A stretch of 64,000 nucleotides of DNA from JADLGL01 sp963823045 (GTDB lineage: Bacteria > Pseudomonadota > Alphaproteobacteria > Rhizobiales > Kaistiaceae), in assembly GCA_963823045.1 (NCBI GenBank), contig CAWGKA010000012.1, positions 558,001 through 622,000 on the forward strand, given 5' to 3'. The notes beneath the pieces were generated by a model, which was not told the origin of the DNA, searched no databases, and saw only the letters and a list, made by a program, of their open reading frames with translations. Below are positions 45,656 through 54,683 of the stretch, in pieces. Positions within the stretch are counted from its first letter, which is position 1; each line of letters starts with the position of its first letter. Position numbers and translations under genes: made by a program.

Positions 45656-46903
45656 TCAGAGATCCTTCTCGGCCAATTCGCGAAACGCGTCCGGCACGGT
45701 GCGCCTTGGTCCGAGGGAGACGGAGGCATAGCCGACCGCCTCGCGGCCGAAGCGCTCCCGGATGCGGTCGACGGCGCGGTCGGCGCTCCATCGCGATGCG
45801 CCGCGTTTGCTGCCCGGCTGGCGCGCGGCGTCATGCAAAGCGAGCGGCAGCTCCAGTTGCAGATCGGTCTGCGTTTCCAGGTGCGAGACGGAGATCGCCA
45901 GCAGACTGATGGTGCGTTCGTTGGGGTTGTCCCGCATCGCGGCGTGAACGAGATCGGCCGCGATCTCGGCGAGGATGAGCGTGGCGGACACGGCAGCCGG
46001 CAGCGTCGCCGACCGCGTCACGGCGCGAAGGTCGGCGAAGCGGACCCGCGCGGTCACCGTGCGCCCTGCAAGCGATTTGGACCGCAATCGACCGCCGACG
46101 CGATCGGCGAGGTGCATCAGCGTCGGCACGATGATTTCGGGCGTGGCAGGGCGCTTGCCGAGGGCCGACTGGGCGCCGATCGAGCCTGCGCGGTGTCGGA
46201 CATCGATCTTCCGCTCGTCGCGGTTCCAGGACAGGGCGTGGAGCTTCGCCCCCGCCGCGCTCCCCACGAGCGCTTCCAGGGAGCCGCGCTCCGTCCGCGC
46301 GAGTTGTCCGATGGTGAGGATGCCGCGTTCCGCGAGCCGGGCCCTGGTGACCGGACCGACGCCCCAGATCAGTTCGACCGGGAGATCGTGCAGGAACTCC
46401 TTTTCCATTGCCGGGTCGACGGCGACGAGGCCGTCGGGTTTGGCGACTTGCGAGGCGATCTTGGCGAGATGCTTGGTCCGCGCCACGCCGATGGAGATCG
46501 GCAGGCCAATCTCCTCGCGGACCCGCCGGCGGATGGTCTTCGCCATCTCGACGGGCGAGCCGAACAGATGTTCCGCACCGGCGACGTCGGCAAAGGCTTC
46601 GTCGATCGAGATGCGCTCCACCAGGGGCGTGAAATCGCCGAGGATGCTGATCGCAGCGTCGCCGAGACGCTGATAGTGCTCGAAATGGCCGCCGACGAAA
46701 TGCAGATCGGGGCACAATTCGCGCGCCTGCCGGCCCGGCATTCCTCCGCGTACGCCGAAGGCCTTCGCCTCATAGGAGGCCGCGAGGACGACCCCGCCGC
46801 CAACGGCGATCGGCCGGCCGCGGAGCGACGGATCGAGCAGTTGCTCAACCGACGCATAGAAGGCGTCGAGGTCAGCATGAAGGATGGTCGCAGCGTCGCC
46901 CAT
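45656..46903 (-). CDS. dinB: DNA polymerase IV (Y family)
   Basis: A protein of 415 residues from ATG 46903. The first metal-binding block is 'ILHADLDAFYASVEQLLDPS', 'GGVVLAASYEAKAFGVRGGM' follows, the catalytic block 'VERISIDEAFADVAGAEHLF' has the S.DEA.AD motif, then 'GLPISIGVARTKHLAKIASQ' and a helix-hairpin-helix 'ELIWGVGPVTRARLAERGIL'. The little-finger domain is complete, and the C-terminus lacks a canonical clamp-binding motif. Pol IV copies past damaged template bases. A LexA box lies 43 bases upstream, so it should be SOS-induced. Confidence 0.94.
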   Translation of the reverse strand: MGDAATILHADLDAFYASVEQLLDPSLRGRPIAVGGGVVLAASYEAKAFGVRGGMPGRQARELCPDLHFVGGHFEHYQRLGDAAISILGDFTPLVERISIDEAFADVAGAEHLFGSPVEMAKTIRRRVREEIGLPISIGVARTKHLAKIASQVAKPDGLVAVDPAMEKEFLHDLPVELIWGVGPVTRARLAERGILTIGQLARTERGSLEALVGSAAGAKLHALSWNRDERKIDVRHRAGSIGAQSALGKRPATPEIIVPTLMHLADRVGGRLRSKSLAGRTVTARVRFADLRAVTRSATLPAAVSATLILAEIAADLVHAAMRDNPNERTISLLAISVSHLETQTDLQLELPLALHDAARQPGSKRGASRWSADRAVDRIRERFGREAVGYASVSLGPRRTVPDAFRELAEKDL

Positions 46904-46945
46904 GGGCGTGTTGGTTGGCCGACAAGAGGGGCTCGAGAATGTTGA

Positions 46946-46960
46946 GAACATACCATGAAC
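46946..46960 (-). promoter_or_regulatory. Alphaproteobacterial LexA (SOS) box upstream of dinB
   Basis: GAAC-ATACCAT-GAAC, a perfect direct repeat; on the dinB strand it reads GTTC-N7-GTTC, the consensus LexA operator in alphaproteobacteria. It lies 43 bases before the dinB start codon. Confidence 0.8.
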
Positions 46961-47196
46961 AGCTTGTCGTCAAGTCCGAGTTCGGGCGCGCTTGAGGGCT
47001 GGGGCTGGGCGTCGACAGGCTTGGGCCATTCCCGTAGGAGAGGGTGGGCGGTCTCTTTGCCGCGCTCTGATGCAGAGCGAGCATGATCGGGCTTGGTCGA
47101 TGATGACGAAGGCGGGGCTGTGTTAGGCGAACGCCGAAGGAACGCAACGGGCCTCGGCGCGGCGAGCGCCGCCGTCTGTTTGCGGCGCCAGCCGCG

Positions 47197-48952
47197 ATGA
47201 AGGCTCCAGGCGATCCCGCGGCCGAGGCGCCGAAGCCGGAGCCAATCCGCTTCGATTCCTCCGAAGGCAGCTTCCTTTCGAATGGGCTGATGGCCCTCCT
47301 TGTCTTCCTTCTCGGCCTGGTCGTGGGGTTCCCGGCTGCGACGCTGGGGATAGGGTTCTTCGTCGACAATGCGGCGCCGGTCGTGGCTGCGATGCTGGCC
47401 GTGCTCATCCTTGTGCTCGTCGGCGTAGGCTTCGTCATCGTCTACCGGCGGCGGATCTGGAACGCCGTGTTCCAGCGTGGGCAGGTGGAGGCCGAAGGTC
47501 TGATCGCGCCGCTCACCGACGTCATCCGGCATGTTGTCGAGCACAAGGCCGACAATGCCATCGGCTCCGCGCGCGAATTGGGCGAGTTGGTGGTGGCGCG
47601 ATATGCTTGGGTGATGACCCGGCGCTGGATGCTGGCGACGGTGACGACCTTGGTCGTGACGATTGCCGCGCTGGCGGGGGCGGCACTCCTCTTTCAACAG
47701 AACCAACTGCTGCGTGACCAGAGCATTCTGTTGGCGCAGCAGAATGATCGCATCGGGGAGCAGACGACGCTGCTCCAGGCTCAGATACAACTGGGCGAAG
47801 CGCAGCGCTCGACGGCAATCGTGCCCGAGATTCTCGCCATCGGCGCCGCCATCGGGCAGGAGACGACGGCTCTCGCCGCTGATGGCAGGACGACGGCATC
47901 CTTCTCCGCGGCGGAGCTTTCTGACGCCTTACGGGCGCGGATCGTGGCGGCGACCAACGCCGCCAGGCCGTACCGCCATGCCCAGTCTCCGCTCAGCGAA
48001 CTCACCGAAGCTGAACTGACGGCGGCGGCGGTTGCGCGCCGGACCGATCTGCCTGTCGTTCGCGCCGACTATGATGCGGTTCAGGCGCAGCAGCCCGGCG
48101 CCCGACCGCTCAGCGAACTCGGGGTTGCCACGGGCCAGCTGACCGACCGCGAATCCAGCCCCGAGCGCGGGCAGCTCATTTCCCTGCTCTACAATTCGCG
48201 CATCCTCGATACCGAGGTGCTGACATTTGCGGGCGCGGATTTTTCCTTTTCCGAGCTGCGTCAGCCGACCCTTGCCGGCATGAGTTTTCGCCATGCGATG
48301 CTGCGCTTTGCCGATTTCTCCCGCGTCCAGGTGCGGAATGTCGATTTCCGCGGCGGCCTTCTCGACCACATTCGCTTCCTCGGGTCTCGCGTCGTCGGCA
48401 GCGACTTCTCAGCGCTAGAGGCGAGCGAAGTGGTAGCGCCCTTCACGCCCGAGTCGAACGGCGCGCAAACGCCCAGCCAGATGCACGGCGCCGACTTCAC
48501 CAGCGCTTTCATCAATGAGACGGCCTTTCGCTCAGCATGGCTGGTCGCCGCCAATTTCGATGCAGCCTTTGTCGGGCTCGGTCGATTTCACGGACGCCGA
48601 CCTCAGCGCCGCCACCTTCCGCGGCGCGATCATCTTCGACACCAAATTCGACGGAGCGCAGCTCGGCAGCATCGACCTTGAAAGGGCGATCGTCTTCACG
48701 CCCGATTTCCTGGAAGCGCTGGCGGCGGTCTCCGCGGCGGCCGACGACGGCACGCGTTCCTTCGTCGCCGATCGCTGGCGGCTTGAGCCGGTCTTGCCCG
48801 AGGAACTGGAAGAGCATCCCCAGGTCACCGCGATCATCGACGAATTGCCCGATGGCGGCGCGGCGCTGGCTGGAATGACCGCCTACCGGATCATTCGCGT
48901 CGGCGAGTTCGAGACCATCCCGAACCCGGCCGGCGGCATCATCCGGCCCTAG
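47197..48952 (+). CDS. Membrane pentapeptide-repeat protein (one frame interruption)
   Basis: About 584 residues. Membrane helices are at about residues 30-55, 63-86 and 145-170 ('MALLVFLLGLVVGFPAATLG', 'MLAVLILVLVGVGFVIVYRR', 'LATVTTLVVTIAALAGAALL'). A coiled coil follows (NQLLRDQSILLAQQNDRIGE), then a loose pentapeptide-repeat region: 'GADFSFSELRQPTLAGMSFR', 'AMLRFADFSRVQVRNVDFRG', 'GADFTSAFINETAFRSAW' and, after the break, 'VDFTDADLSAATFRGAIIFD'. An extra G at about 48577 separates the frames; the length is a multiple of three plus one. The repeat forms a beta-helix for protein binding. The partner is unknown. It is divergent from dinB. Confidence 0.75.
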
Positions 48953-48975
48953 GGCCCGTGTGCGGCGCTGGCAAG

Positions 48976-49299
48976 TCAGCCCAGCGCTGCTCTGACCAAA
49001 GGATCGGGCACGTCCGTCGCCCGCGACCAGCGTGCAACGAACTGAACGCCGATTGTGCGACGCGAGCGCCACACAAGAAAGGCTTGCGCGATGGGCTGTT
49101 CGATCGGGATGCGGAGGTAGAACGAAGCCGGGAGGATGATGTCGGCGGTGAGTTCTATCCTCGCGCCGCCATCCGAGAGGTCGATAATCGTGCAGTCCAG
49201 GAGGTTGCCGTCGACGACTAGCTTGCCGATCAAGCCGAGCGGTCGACGTGGCGTCTTGCGCCGATCGACCGCGGTTGCCTTACGCAGTCCCAAGCCCAT
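48976..49299 (-). CDS. PilZ domain protein (c-di-GMP binding)
   Basis: A protein of 107 residues. It has the PilZ ligand motif RxxxR in 'VDRRKTPRRPLGLIGKLVVD' and the D.S..G motif in 'LDCTIIDLSDGGARIELTAD', with a beta-barrel remainder 'PASFYLRIPIEQPIAQAFLV'. PilZ proteins bind c-di-GMP and act on motility or polysaccharide machinery. It is a single-domain member. The next gene on the other side, 49518-50450, encodes a diguanylate cyclase, so a local c-di-GMP source and receptor lie back to back. Confidence 0.85.
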   Translation of the reverse strand: MGLGLRKATAVDRRKTPRRPLGLIGKLVVDGNLLDCTIIDLSDGGARIELTADIILPASFYLRIPIEQPIAQAFLVWRSRRTIGVQFVARWSRATDVPDPLVRAALG

Positions 49300-49517
49300 T
49301 ATGATCCCAATAGAATTGCCCGCCCCGGCGGGTCATGCCCGTCGGCGTCCATCTAGCTCGGTGGCCGTTAACCGATCGCGATCTCGGTCACTAAAATTGG
49401 CGTGGGACCGGCCATGCGCACGGGGGGCATAGGCGCCGATCGATCCAACCTTTTGTTGACCTATTCGTGGAATGTTCCGGTCGTCTGAGGAGGTGACCAG
49501 GCATTGCGGAGGCGCGA

Positions 49518-50450
49518 ATGGCCATTCCGAACATGACCGACGAGCAGATGCGGACGGCCGTGCGCGAACTCGAGCAGGCTGTCCACAATCACGACCAATG
49601 GACGGAAAGCCTATTCGGCACGCTGATTTGCCGGTTGCAGCCCGATCAGCGCGATATCGGTCCGGAACCCCACCACGCTTGCCGCTTCGGCCAATGGTAC
49701 CATCGCTCGGGCATTGCGGAACTGGAGATGCATCCCGGCTTTGCCGAGATCGGCCAGGAACATGAGCGCATGCATCAATACGCTTCAAGCCTGTTGCGCG
49801 CTTCCCGGGACGGCGTGCCGATTTCGATCAACGACTATGATCGCTTTGTTTCTGCGCTCAAAAGCATGCGGCTGGAAATCAGCACAGTGCAGCGCGAACT
49901 CGAAGACGCGCTGACCAATCTCGATCCCTTGACCGGCACGCCGAGCCGCGTGGGCATGCTGACGAAGCTTCGCGAGCAACAGGAACTGGTCAAGCGGAGC
50001 GTGCATAGCTGCGTCGTGGCGATGATGGATCTCGACCTCTTCAAGAAGGTCAACGACGAGCACGGACATTTGGTCGGCGACAGGGTGCTGGTCGACGTGG
50101 CGCATTACATCACCGCCCATTTGCGTCCCTATGACAAGATGTTCCGCTATGGCGGCGAGGAGTTCCTACTCTGTCTGCCGGGCACCGACCTGCCGGCGGG
50201 CGGCGAGATCGTCGACAGGCTGCGCCGGGAGCTGGCAACGCTGCAGCACCGCGCCGAAGACGGTCGGTCGGTCTTCGAGGTCACCGTTTCCTTCGGCTTC
50301 ACCCTGCTCGATCCCGACTATCCGGTGGAGCAAACGATCGAGCGCGCCGACACGGCGCTCTATGCCGCCAAATCGCGCGGCCGGAACCTCGCCATGCCAT
50401 GGGACGTTTCCATGGCCAGCGAGCCCAAAAGGGTCAGCGGCGCCGCCTGA
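49518..50450 (+). CDS. Diguanylate cyclase with CZB zinc-sensing domain (DgcZ type)
   Basis: A protein of 310 residues. The N-terminal CZB domain has 'VREL EQAVHNHDQW' (His), 'HHACRFGQWYHRSGIAELEM' (Cys and His) and 'EIGQEHERMHQYASSLL', providing the 3His/Cys zinc site of the family. The GGDEF domain follows: 'TNLDPLTGTPSRVGMLTKLR', 'VAMMDLDLFKKVNDEHGHLV', 'FRYGGEEFLLCLPGTDLPAG', with the RxxD inhibitory site (RPYD) five residues before GGEEF. In E. coli DgcZ, zinc binding to CZB blocks the cyclase. The likely role is zinc-controlled c-di-GMP synthesis. Confidence 0.9.
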   Translation: MAIPNMTDEQMRTAVRELEQAVHNHDQWTESLFGTLICRLQPDQRDIGPEPHHACRFGQWYHRSGIAELEMHPGFAEIGQEHERMHQYASSLLRASRDGVPISINDYDRFVSALKSMRLEISTVQRELEDALTNLDPLTGTPSRVGMLTKLREQQELVKRSVHSCVVAMMDLDLFKKVNDEHGHLVGDRVLVDVAHYITAHLRPYDKMFRYGGEEFLLCLPGTDLPAGGEIVDRLRRELATLQHRAEDGRSVFEVTVSFGFTLLDPDYPVEQTIERADTALYAAKSRGRNLAMPWDVSMASEPKRVSGAA

Positions 50451-50476
50451 GCGCTAGGCAGATCGGGCGCGGCCGC

Positions 50477-50860
50477 TCAGGCGCTGACCAGGACGGCAAC
50501 GATGCCGACATAGGTCAGGTTGTGCAGAAGCTGATCGGCGCCGAGCAGGTAGAAATGGCCGGCGTCTGACGAGGTCAGCTTCAGGCGGCGCTCAAGCTGC
50601 TCCTTCGTCCAGTCGATATGGTAGTGGATGACGAACTCGCCGACGACGATGGCGAGGGCGACGAGGAAGGTCGGCGGCAGAATGACGATCGCCGCGATCG
50701 AGCCGAGGGCGTGAAGGCCGGCGTGGAGGATGCCGCCGGGGTGGCCGTAGATCCACTTGTTGCGGAACATGTACGGCGTCTGCAGGACGAAGTCGAAGAT
50801 GTAGTGCTTCGTCATAAGCACGGCGAAGAGGACTAAAATGATGCTCTCGTCGCCGCTCAA
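50477..50860 (-). CDS. DUF3307 family membrane protein
   Basis: A protein of 127 residues. 'FAVLMTKHYIFDFVLQTPYM', 'RNKWIYGHPGGILHAGLHAL' and 'GEFVIHYHIDWTKEQLERRL' contain the conserved H.IFDF.LQ, GG...H...H and H...D motifs of DUF3307; three to four membrane helices are predicted. It is convergent with the cyclase gene and divergent from sthA. The function of the family is not known; the conserved His/Asp set suggests metal or substrate binding in the membrane. Confidence 0.8.
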   Translation of the reverse strand: MSGDESIILVLFAVLMTKHYIFDFVLQTPYMFRNKWIYGHPGGILHAGLHALGSIAAIVILPPTFLVALAIVVGEFVIHYHIDWTKEQLERRLKLTSSDAGHFYLLGADQLLHNLTYVGIVAVLVSA

Positions 50861-51034
50861 ACCAACAATCCCCTGACGGTAATGGCAGCCGGCCCGGCCG
50901 GCCGACGATCATCCTCGTCAATTGCACATGTCAGCGAAGGGCACAATTGTCTGGATGTCCAGTCAGCTATGAAACACGCGGGCGAACATGACTGCCCTAG
51001 CGCCCGGTTTTCCGCTACATCGCTGTGACCTTGT

Positions 51035-52507
51035 ATGATGCGCCGGACCGGCGGAAGCGGCGAGCGAGCGGAATTGACGGACCAAGGCGGCAGACATCAC
51101 TACGAACTGGTCGTGCTCGGCTCGGGGCCGGCTGGCGAGAAGGCGGCGGTCAAGGCAGCCTATTTCGGGCGGAGGGTCGCCGTCGTCGAAGCCGAGGAAG
51201 CGCTCGGCGGCGCGGGGACGAACACCGGCACTTTGCCCTCCAAGACGCTGAAGGAATCGGCGCTCTACTATTCCGGCAAGTACGACAAGGGCATCTATGG
51301 CGCCGACCGCGACCTCGAACGCAAGACCTCGATTGAGGACTTCATGTTTCGCAAGGCGATCGTCGTCGGCGAGGCAAACGCGGAGGTTGGCGCCAATCTG
51401 CAGCGTCACGGGGTCGACCTCTATCGCGGCCTCGGCCGATTTTCCGACGCCAACACAATCGTCGTCGAGCGCCAGGGCGGGGACCCCATCGAGCTTCGCG
51501 CCGACAATGTCATCATAGCCACGGGGTCATATCCGTTTCATCCGCCGGCCGTTCCGTTTGACGGCAAACAAATCCACGATTCGGACACGATCCTGCAGAT
51601 TTCGCGGCTGCCGCGTTCGCTCTGCGTTGTCGGCGCCGGTGTCATCGGCTGCGAATACGCCACCATCTTCTCGGCGATGGGGACGAAGGTTCACCTCGTC
51701 AACAATGCCCAGCATATTCTCGGCTTCCTCGACCACGAGATCTCATCGGAACTGGTGACGCTGATGGCAGCCGACGCGACGGAGATCCTTTTCGGCGCGG
51801 CCCTCGCCGGCGTCGACGCCGCGGCGAGCGACGAAGAGGATGTGACGGTGCGCCTGCAGGATGGGCGCGAATTCGGCGTCGACATGTTTTTGTTCGCCGC
51901 CGGGCGCAGCGGCCGCACGGGCGGCCTCAATTGCGAGGCGGCCGGCATTGCCGTCGGCAAGCGCGAGACGATCATCGTCAACGACAAGTACCAGACCAAC
52001 GTTCCCAACATCTACGCCGTCGGCGACGTCATCGGCTTTCCGGCCCTGGCAAGCACCAGCATGGATCAGGGCCGCGTCGCGGTCTCGCATATGTTCGAGA
52101 TCGACGATTTCGACAGCCTGCCGAAGATCTTCCCCTACGGCATCTACACCATCCCGGAAGTATCGATGGTGGGGATGACGGAGGAGGACGCCAAGGAAAG
52201 CGGAGTCGACTATTTCGTCGGACGCGCCCACCACGCGAAGATGGCCCGTGGTGCGATCATGGGGTCGAAGGCCGGCGTGTTGAAGCTCATCATCCGCAGG
52301 TCGGATTCGGTTATCCTCGGCGTCCATATTGTCGGTCAGCAGGCGAGCGAACTGATCCACTACGGGCTGACTCTGGTGAAGGACCGAAAGTCGGTGATGG
52401 AAGTGATCGCCACCGTGTTCAACTTTCCTACCCTCCACGAGCTCTACAAATATGCTTGCTATGACGCCCTCGGCAATTTGTCGGGACGCAAGCTGAAAGA
52501 GACCTGA
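51035..52507 (+). CDS. sthA: Soluble pyridine nucleotide transhydrogenase
   Basis: A protein of 490 residues; ATG 51035, or TTG 51074, which would fit the usual length better. The FAD fold is 'YELVVLGSGPAGEKAAVKAA'. The segment where related enzymes have CxxxxC reads 'GGAGTNTGTLPSKTLKES', so both redox cysteines are missing, as in SthA. The NAD fold is 'SLCVVGAGVIGCEYATIFSA', the second FAD motif is 'NIYAVGDVIGFPALASTSMD', and the dimer domain ends 'EVIATVFNFPTLHELYKYAC'. The enzyme exchanges reducing equivalents between NADPH and NAD. The next gene follows after 14 bases. Confidence 0.9.
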   Translation: MMRRTGGSGERAELTDQGGRHHYELVVLGSGPAGEKAAVKAAYFGRRVAVVEAEEALGGAGTNTGTLPSKTLKESALYYSGKYDKGIYGADRDLERKTSIEDFMFRKAIVVGEANAEVGANLQRHGVDLYRGLGRFSDANTIVVERQGGDPIELRADNVIIATGSYPFHPPAVPFDGKQIHDSDTILQISRLPRSLCVVGAGVIGCEYATIFSAMGTKVHLVNNAQHILGFLDHEISSELVTLMAADATEILFGAALAGVDAAASDEEDVTVRLQDGREFGVDMFLFAAGRSGRTGGLNCEAAGIAVGKRETIIVNDKYQTNVPNIYAVGDVIGFPALASTSMDQGRVAVSHMFEIDDFDSLPKIFPYGIYTIPEVSMVGMTEEDAKESGVDYFVGRAHHAKMARGAIMGSKAGVLKLIIRRSDSVILGVHIVGQQASELIHYGLTLVKDRKSVMEVIATVFNFPTLHELYKYACYDALGNLSGRKLKET

Positions 52508-52521
52508 GAGGCAACGAGCCT

Positions 52522-53838
52522 ATGGACGATGGCCTCGACCCGATCGGACTCCTGAAGCGGCATCCGAGCTTTGCCTCGATCGGCGACGACCATCTGCGCA
52601 CGATCGTCGCCAACAGTCCGATCGAAACGATGGCCGAGAATCAGGTTGCCTTTCGTCAGGGCGAGAAGGGCGACTACGCCTATCTGGTCCTGTCCGGGGA
52701 GATGGCCGTCGAGGTCGAAACACAATGGGGGCAGGTGCGCGTCGCCGTGATGCATGCCGGCGATCTCGTCGGCGAGATTGCGGCCTTCGCGCCGTTGGAG
52801 CGCACGGCGACAGTTGAGGCGACGACGGTGTCGCGTCTGTTGCGCCTCGATCAGTCGGTGATCTGCGGCCTGCTCGCGCAGCATCCGGAGGTGGCGATGT
52901 CTGTCATCGGCGATCTTGGCGAGCGGCTGCAAAAGCTCAACGCCACGATCGCGACGCTGACGCAGGCGGCGAACGCGCTCGCCGAGGGCACGTTCGATCC
53001 GGCGATGCTGGCAACGCTGAAGGCGGAAGCGAGCCGGTTCGGCACGTTCGCGGGCGTGTTCGAGCGCATGGCGAACGAGATCACCGAGAAGCGGCTGCAC
53101 AATCTCGAAATGCACACCGCTGCGGAGATCCAGCAGTCGTTCCTGCCGAAGAGCGTCGATCTCGGCGTGCATGCCGGCCGCAGCGAGGTCTTCGCCTCGA
53201 TGATCCCGGCGCAGGAGGTCGGCGGCGATTTCTACGACTACTTCATGGTCGACGAACGCCACCTCGCTTTCGCCATCGGCGACGTGTCGGGGAAGGGCGT
53301 CCCCGCGGCGATGTTCATGAGCCTGTCGCGCACGATCCTGAAGACGATCGCCAGCGAGGGCCAGGAGCCCGGCAAGGTGCTGACGCGTATGAACCGTCTG
53401 CTTGCCGCCGAAGGCGGCGAGTCGATGTTCGTGACGTTGTTCTTCGGCTGTCTCGACTTGGAGACGGGATGGGTTGCCTATTCCAGCGGTGGCCATGATG
53501 AGGTGTTCGTGCTCCGCCAGGACGGATCGCGCGAGCAGCTTGAACATCTCGGTCCCGCCATCGCCCTGTTCGACGACGCGGCGTTCCCGGGCCGGTCGGT
53601 GCTGCTGGCGCCGGGCGAGACGATCTTCCTGGCGACGGACGGTGTGACGGAGGCATTCAACCCCGAGCGCGAACCGTTCGGCTTCGAGCGGCTTGACGTT
53701 GTCCTGGCCGGCGCCGCCGGCGGTACTGCGGAGGCAGTGGTGACCGCAGTCGGCGCGGCGGTCGACGCGTTCGCAAACGGCGCGGCGCGGTCGGACGACA
53801 CGACCTGCCTGGCCGTGACCTATCACGGTGATGCCTAG
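52522..53838 (+). CDS. Cyclic-nucleotide-binding domain fused to SpoIIE-type PP2C phosphatase
   Basis: A protein of 438 residues. Residues 10-135 form a cNMP-binding beta-roll with the phosphate cassette 'HAGDLVGEIAAFAPLERTAT' (GE and the Arg of RTA are present). A short helical, HAMP-like linker follows. The phosphatase domain has 'AAEIQQSFLPKSVDLGVHAG', 'PAQEVGGDFYDYFMVDERHL' (metal-binding GGDFYD), 'AIGDVSGKGVPAAMFMSLSR' (GDVSGKG), 'GWVAYSSGGHDEVFVLRQDG', 'ETIFLATDGVTEAFNPERE' and 'ARSDDTTCLAV'. This is the RsbU/SpoIIE type that dephosphorylates STAS antagonists. Its likely target is the STAS protein at 54.3 kb. Nucleotide binding probably controls the phosphatase; this is inferred. Confidence 0.88.
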   Translation: MDDGLDPIGLLKRHPSFASIGDDHLRTIVANSPIETMAENQVAFRQGEKGDYAYLVLSGEMAVEVETQWGQVRVAVMHAGDLVGEIAAFAPLERTATVEATTVSRLLRLDQSVICGLLAQHPEVAMSVIGDLGERLQKLNATIATLTQAANALAEGTFDPAMLATLKAEASRFGTFAGVFERMANEITEKRLHNLEMHTAAEIQQSFLPKSVDLGVHAGRSEVFASMIPAQEVGGDFYDYFMVDERHLAFAIGDVSGKGVPAAMFMSLSRTILKTIASEGQEPGKVLTRMNRLLAAEGGESMFVTLFFGCLDLETGWVAYSSGGHDEVFVLRQDGSREQLEHLGPAIALFDDAAFPGRSVLLAPGETIFLATDGVTEAFNPEREPFGFERLDVVLAGAAGGTAEAVVTAVGAAVDAFANGAARSDDTTCLAVTYHGDA

Positions 53839-53844
53839 CGGAGG

Positions 53845-54261
53845 CTAGTCCGACGCGCGGCAGACGATGCGCAGGCGGTTGTGTCCGTCGGTGCGGGCGT
53901 AGTCGACGCTGTCCGCGGTCTGACGGATGAGTTGCACGCCGAAGCCGCCGATAGCGTCATGCTCAAGGTCACTCAGCTTTTCGCGGGCTGGCCGTTGCAT
54001 CGGATCGAACGGCTTGCCGTTGTCGCTGACGATCGCCGTTGCAGACGTCTCATCCAAGGAGATTTCGACCGCGATCTCCGGCTCGGCGACATCGGCGAAG
54101 CCATAGAGCATGACGTTGCCCACCGCCTCGTTGAGGCAGAGCTTGAGATCGTCGGCAACGGACGCGGACACACCGGCCTCAGTGAAGGCTTCGTCGAGCC
54201 ACTGATTGAGCCGGTTAACTTCCGCGAAGTCCGACGTCAGGCTGAGACGCCGCGACAGCAC
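53845..54261 (-). CDS. RsbW-type serine kinase / anti-sigma-like HATPase
   Basis: A protein of 138 residues, a HATPase_c_2 domain. The N-box is 'DDLKLCLNEAVGNVMLYGFA', the G1 box 'TAIVSDNGKPFDPMQRPARE', and the G2 box 'DAIGGFGVQLIRQTADSVDY'. In the partner-switch scheme such a protein phosphorylates a STAS antagonist on serine and sequesters a partner (sigma factor or another protein). It lies one base downstream of the STAS gene on the same strand and is convergent with the phosphatase gene, so all three are adjacent. No sigma factor gene is visible. Confidence 0.85.
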   Translation of the reverse strand: MLSRRLSLTSDFAEVNRLNQWLDEAFTEAGVSASVADDLKLCLNEAVGNVMLYGFADVAEPEIAVEISLDETSATAIVSDNGKPFDPMQRPAREKLSDLEHDAIGGFGVQLIRQTADSVDYARTDGHNRLRIVCRASD

Positions 54262-54262
54262 G

Positions 54263-54598
54263 TCAGCTCAGGGCGGCGACCGCGTCGGCCTCGGAGTCGA
54301 CGACCGTGATCACCGTGTCGGCTCCCGTCGCGCTCAGTACCTTGCGTGCGGCATCGTTCGGCCTGACCACGACCATTCTCCCGCCGCGATGATGGATGGC
54401 CTTGGCCGCCTTCACCAGAACGCGCACGCCCATCGAGGCGAGGAACGACACGTCGCTGAAATCGACGATGACCTTGTCGCGATTGCCTCCGATGACGGAA
54501 AAGCGGAGGTCGACATCACCGGCACCGGCAATATCGAACGAGCCGTCGAGGGCGACCTTGAGAATGTCGCCGTCCAGTTCTTCCTGCCTCATCTCCAT
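54263..54598 (-). CDS. STAS-domain anti-sigma factor antagonist
   Basis: A protein of 111 residues. It has 'GDILKVALDGSFDIAGAGDV', 'KVIVDFSDVSFLASMGVRVL', 'VKAAKAIHHRGGRMVVVRPN' and 'ARKVLSATGADTVITVVD', the complete STAS fold. Ser in FLASMG occupies the place of the phosphorylated Ser in RsbV-like proteins. When dephosphorylated, such proteins bind the RsbW-like kinase. The kinase gene follows after one base. The gene is downstream of the cyclase gene, 85 bases away, on the same strand. Confidence 0.85.
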   Translation of the reverse strand: MEMRQEELDGDILKVALDGSFDIAGAGDVDLRFSVIGGNRDKVIVDFSDVSFLASMGVRVLVKAAKAIHHRGGRMVVVRPNDAARKVLSATGADTVITVVDSEADAVAALS

Positions 54599-54683
54599 GG
54601 CTGTCGCCTCGCTGATTGCATCAATGCGGCCCGAGCGGGCGCGCCATGCTCAATAGCAAAATGGCGGCAAAAGACCACCGGTT

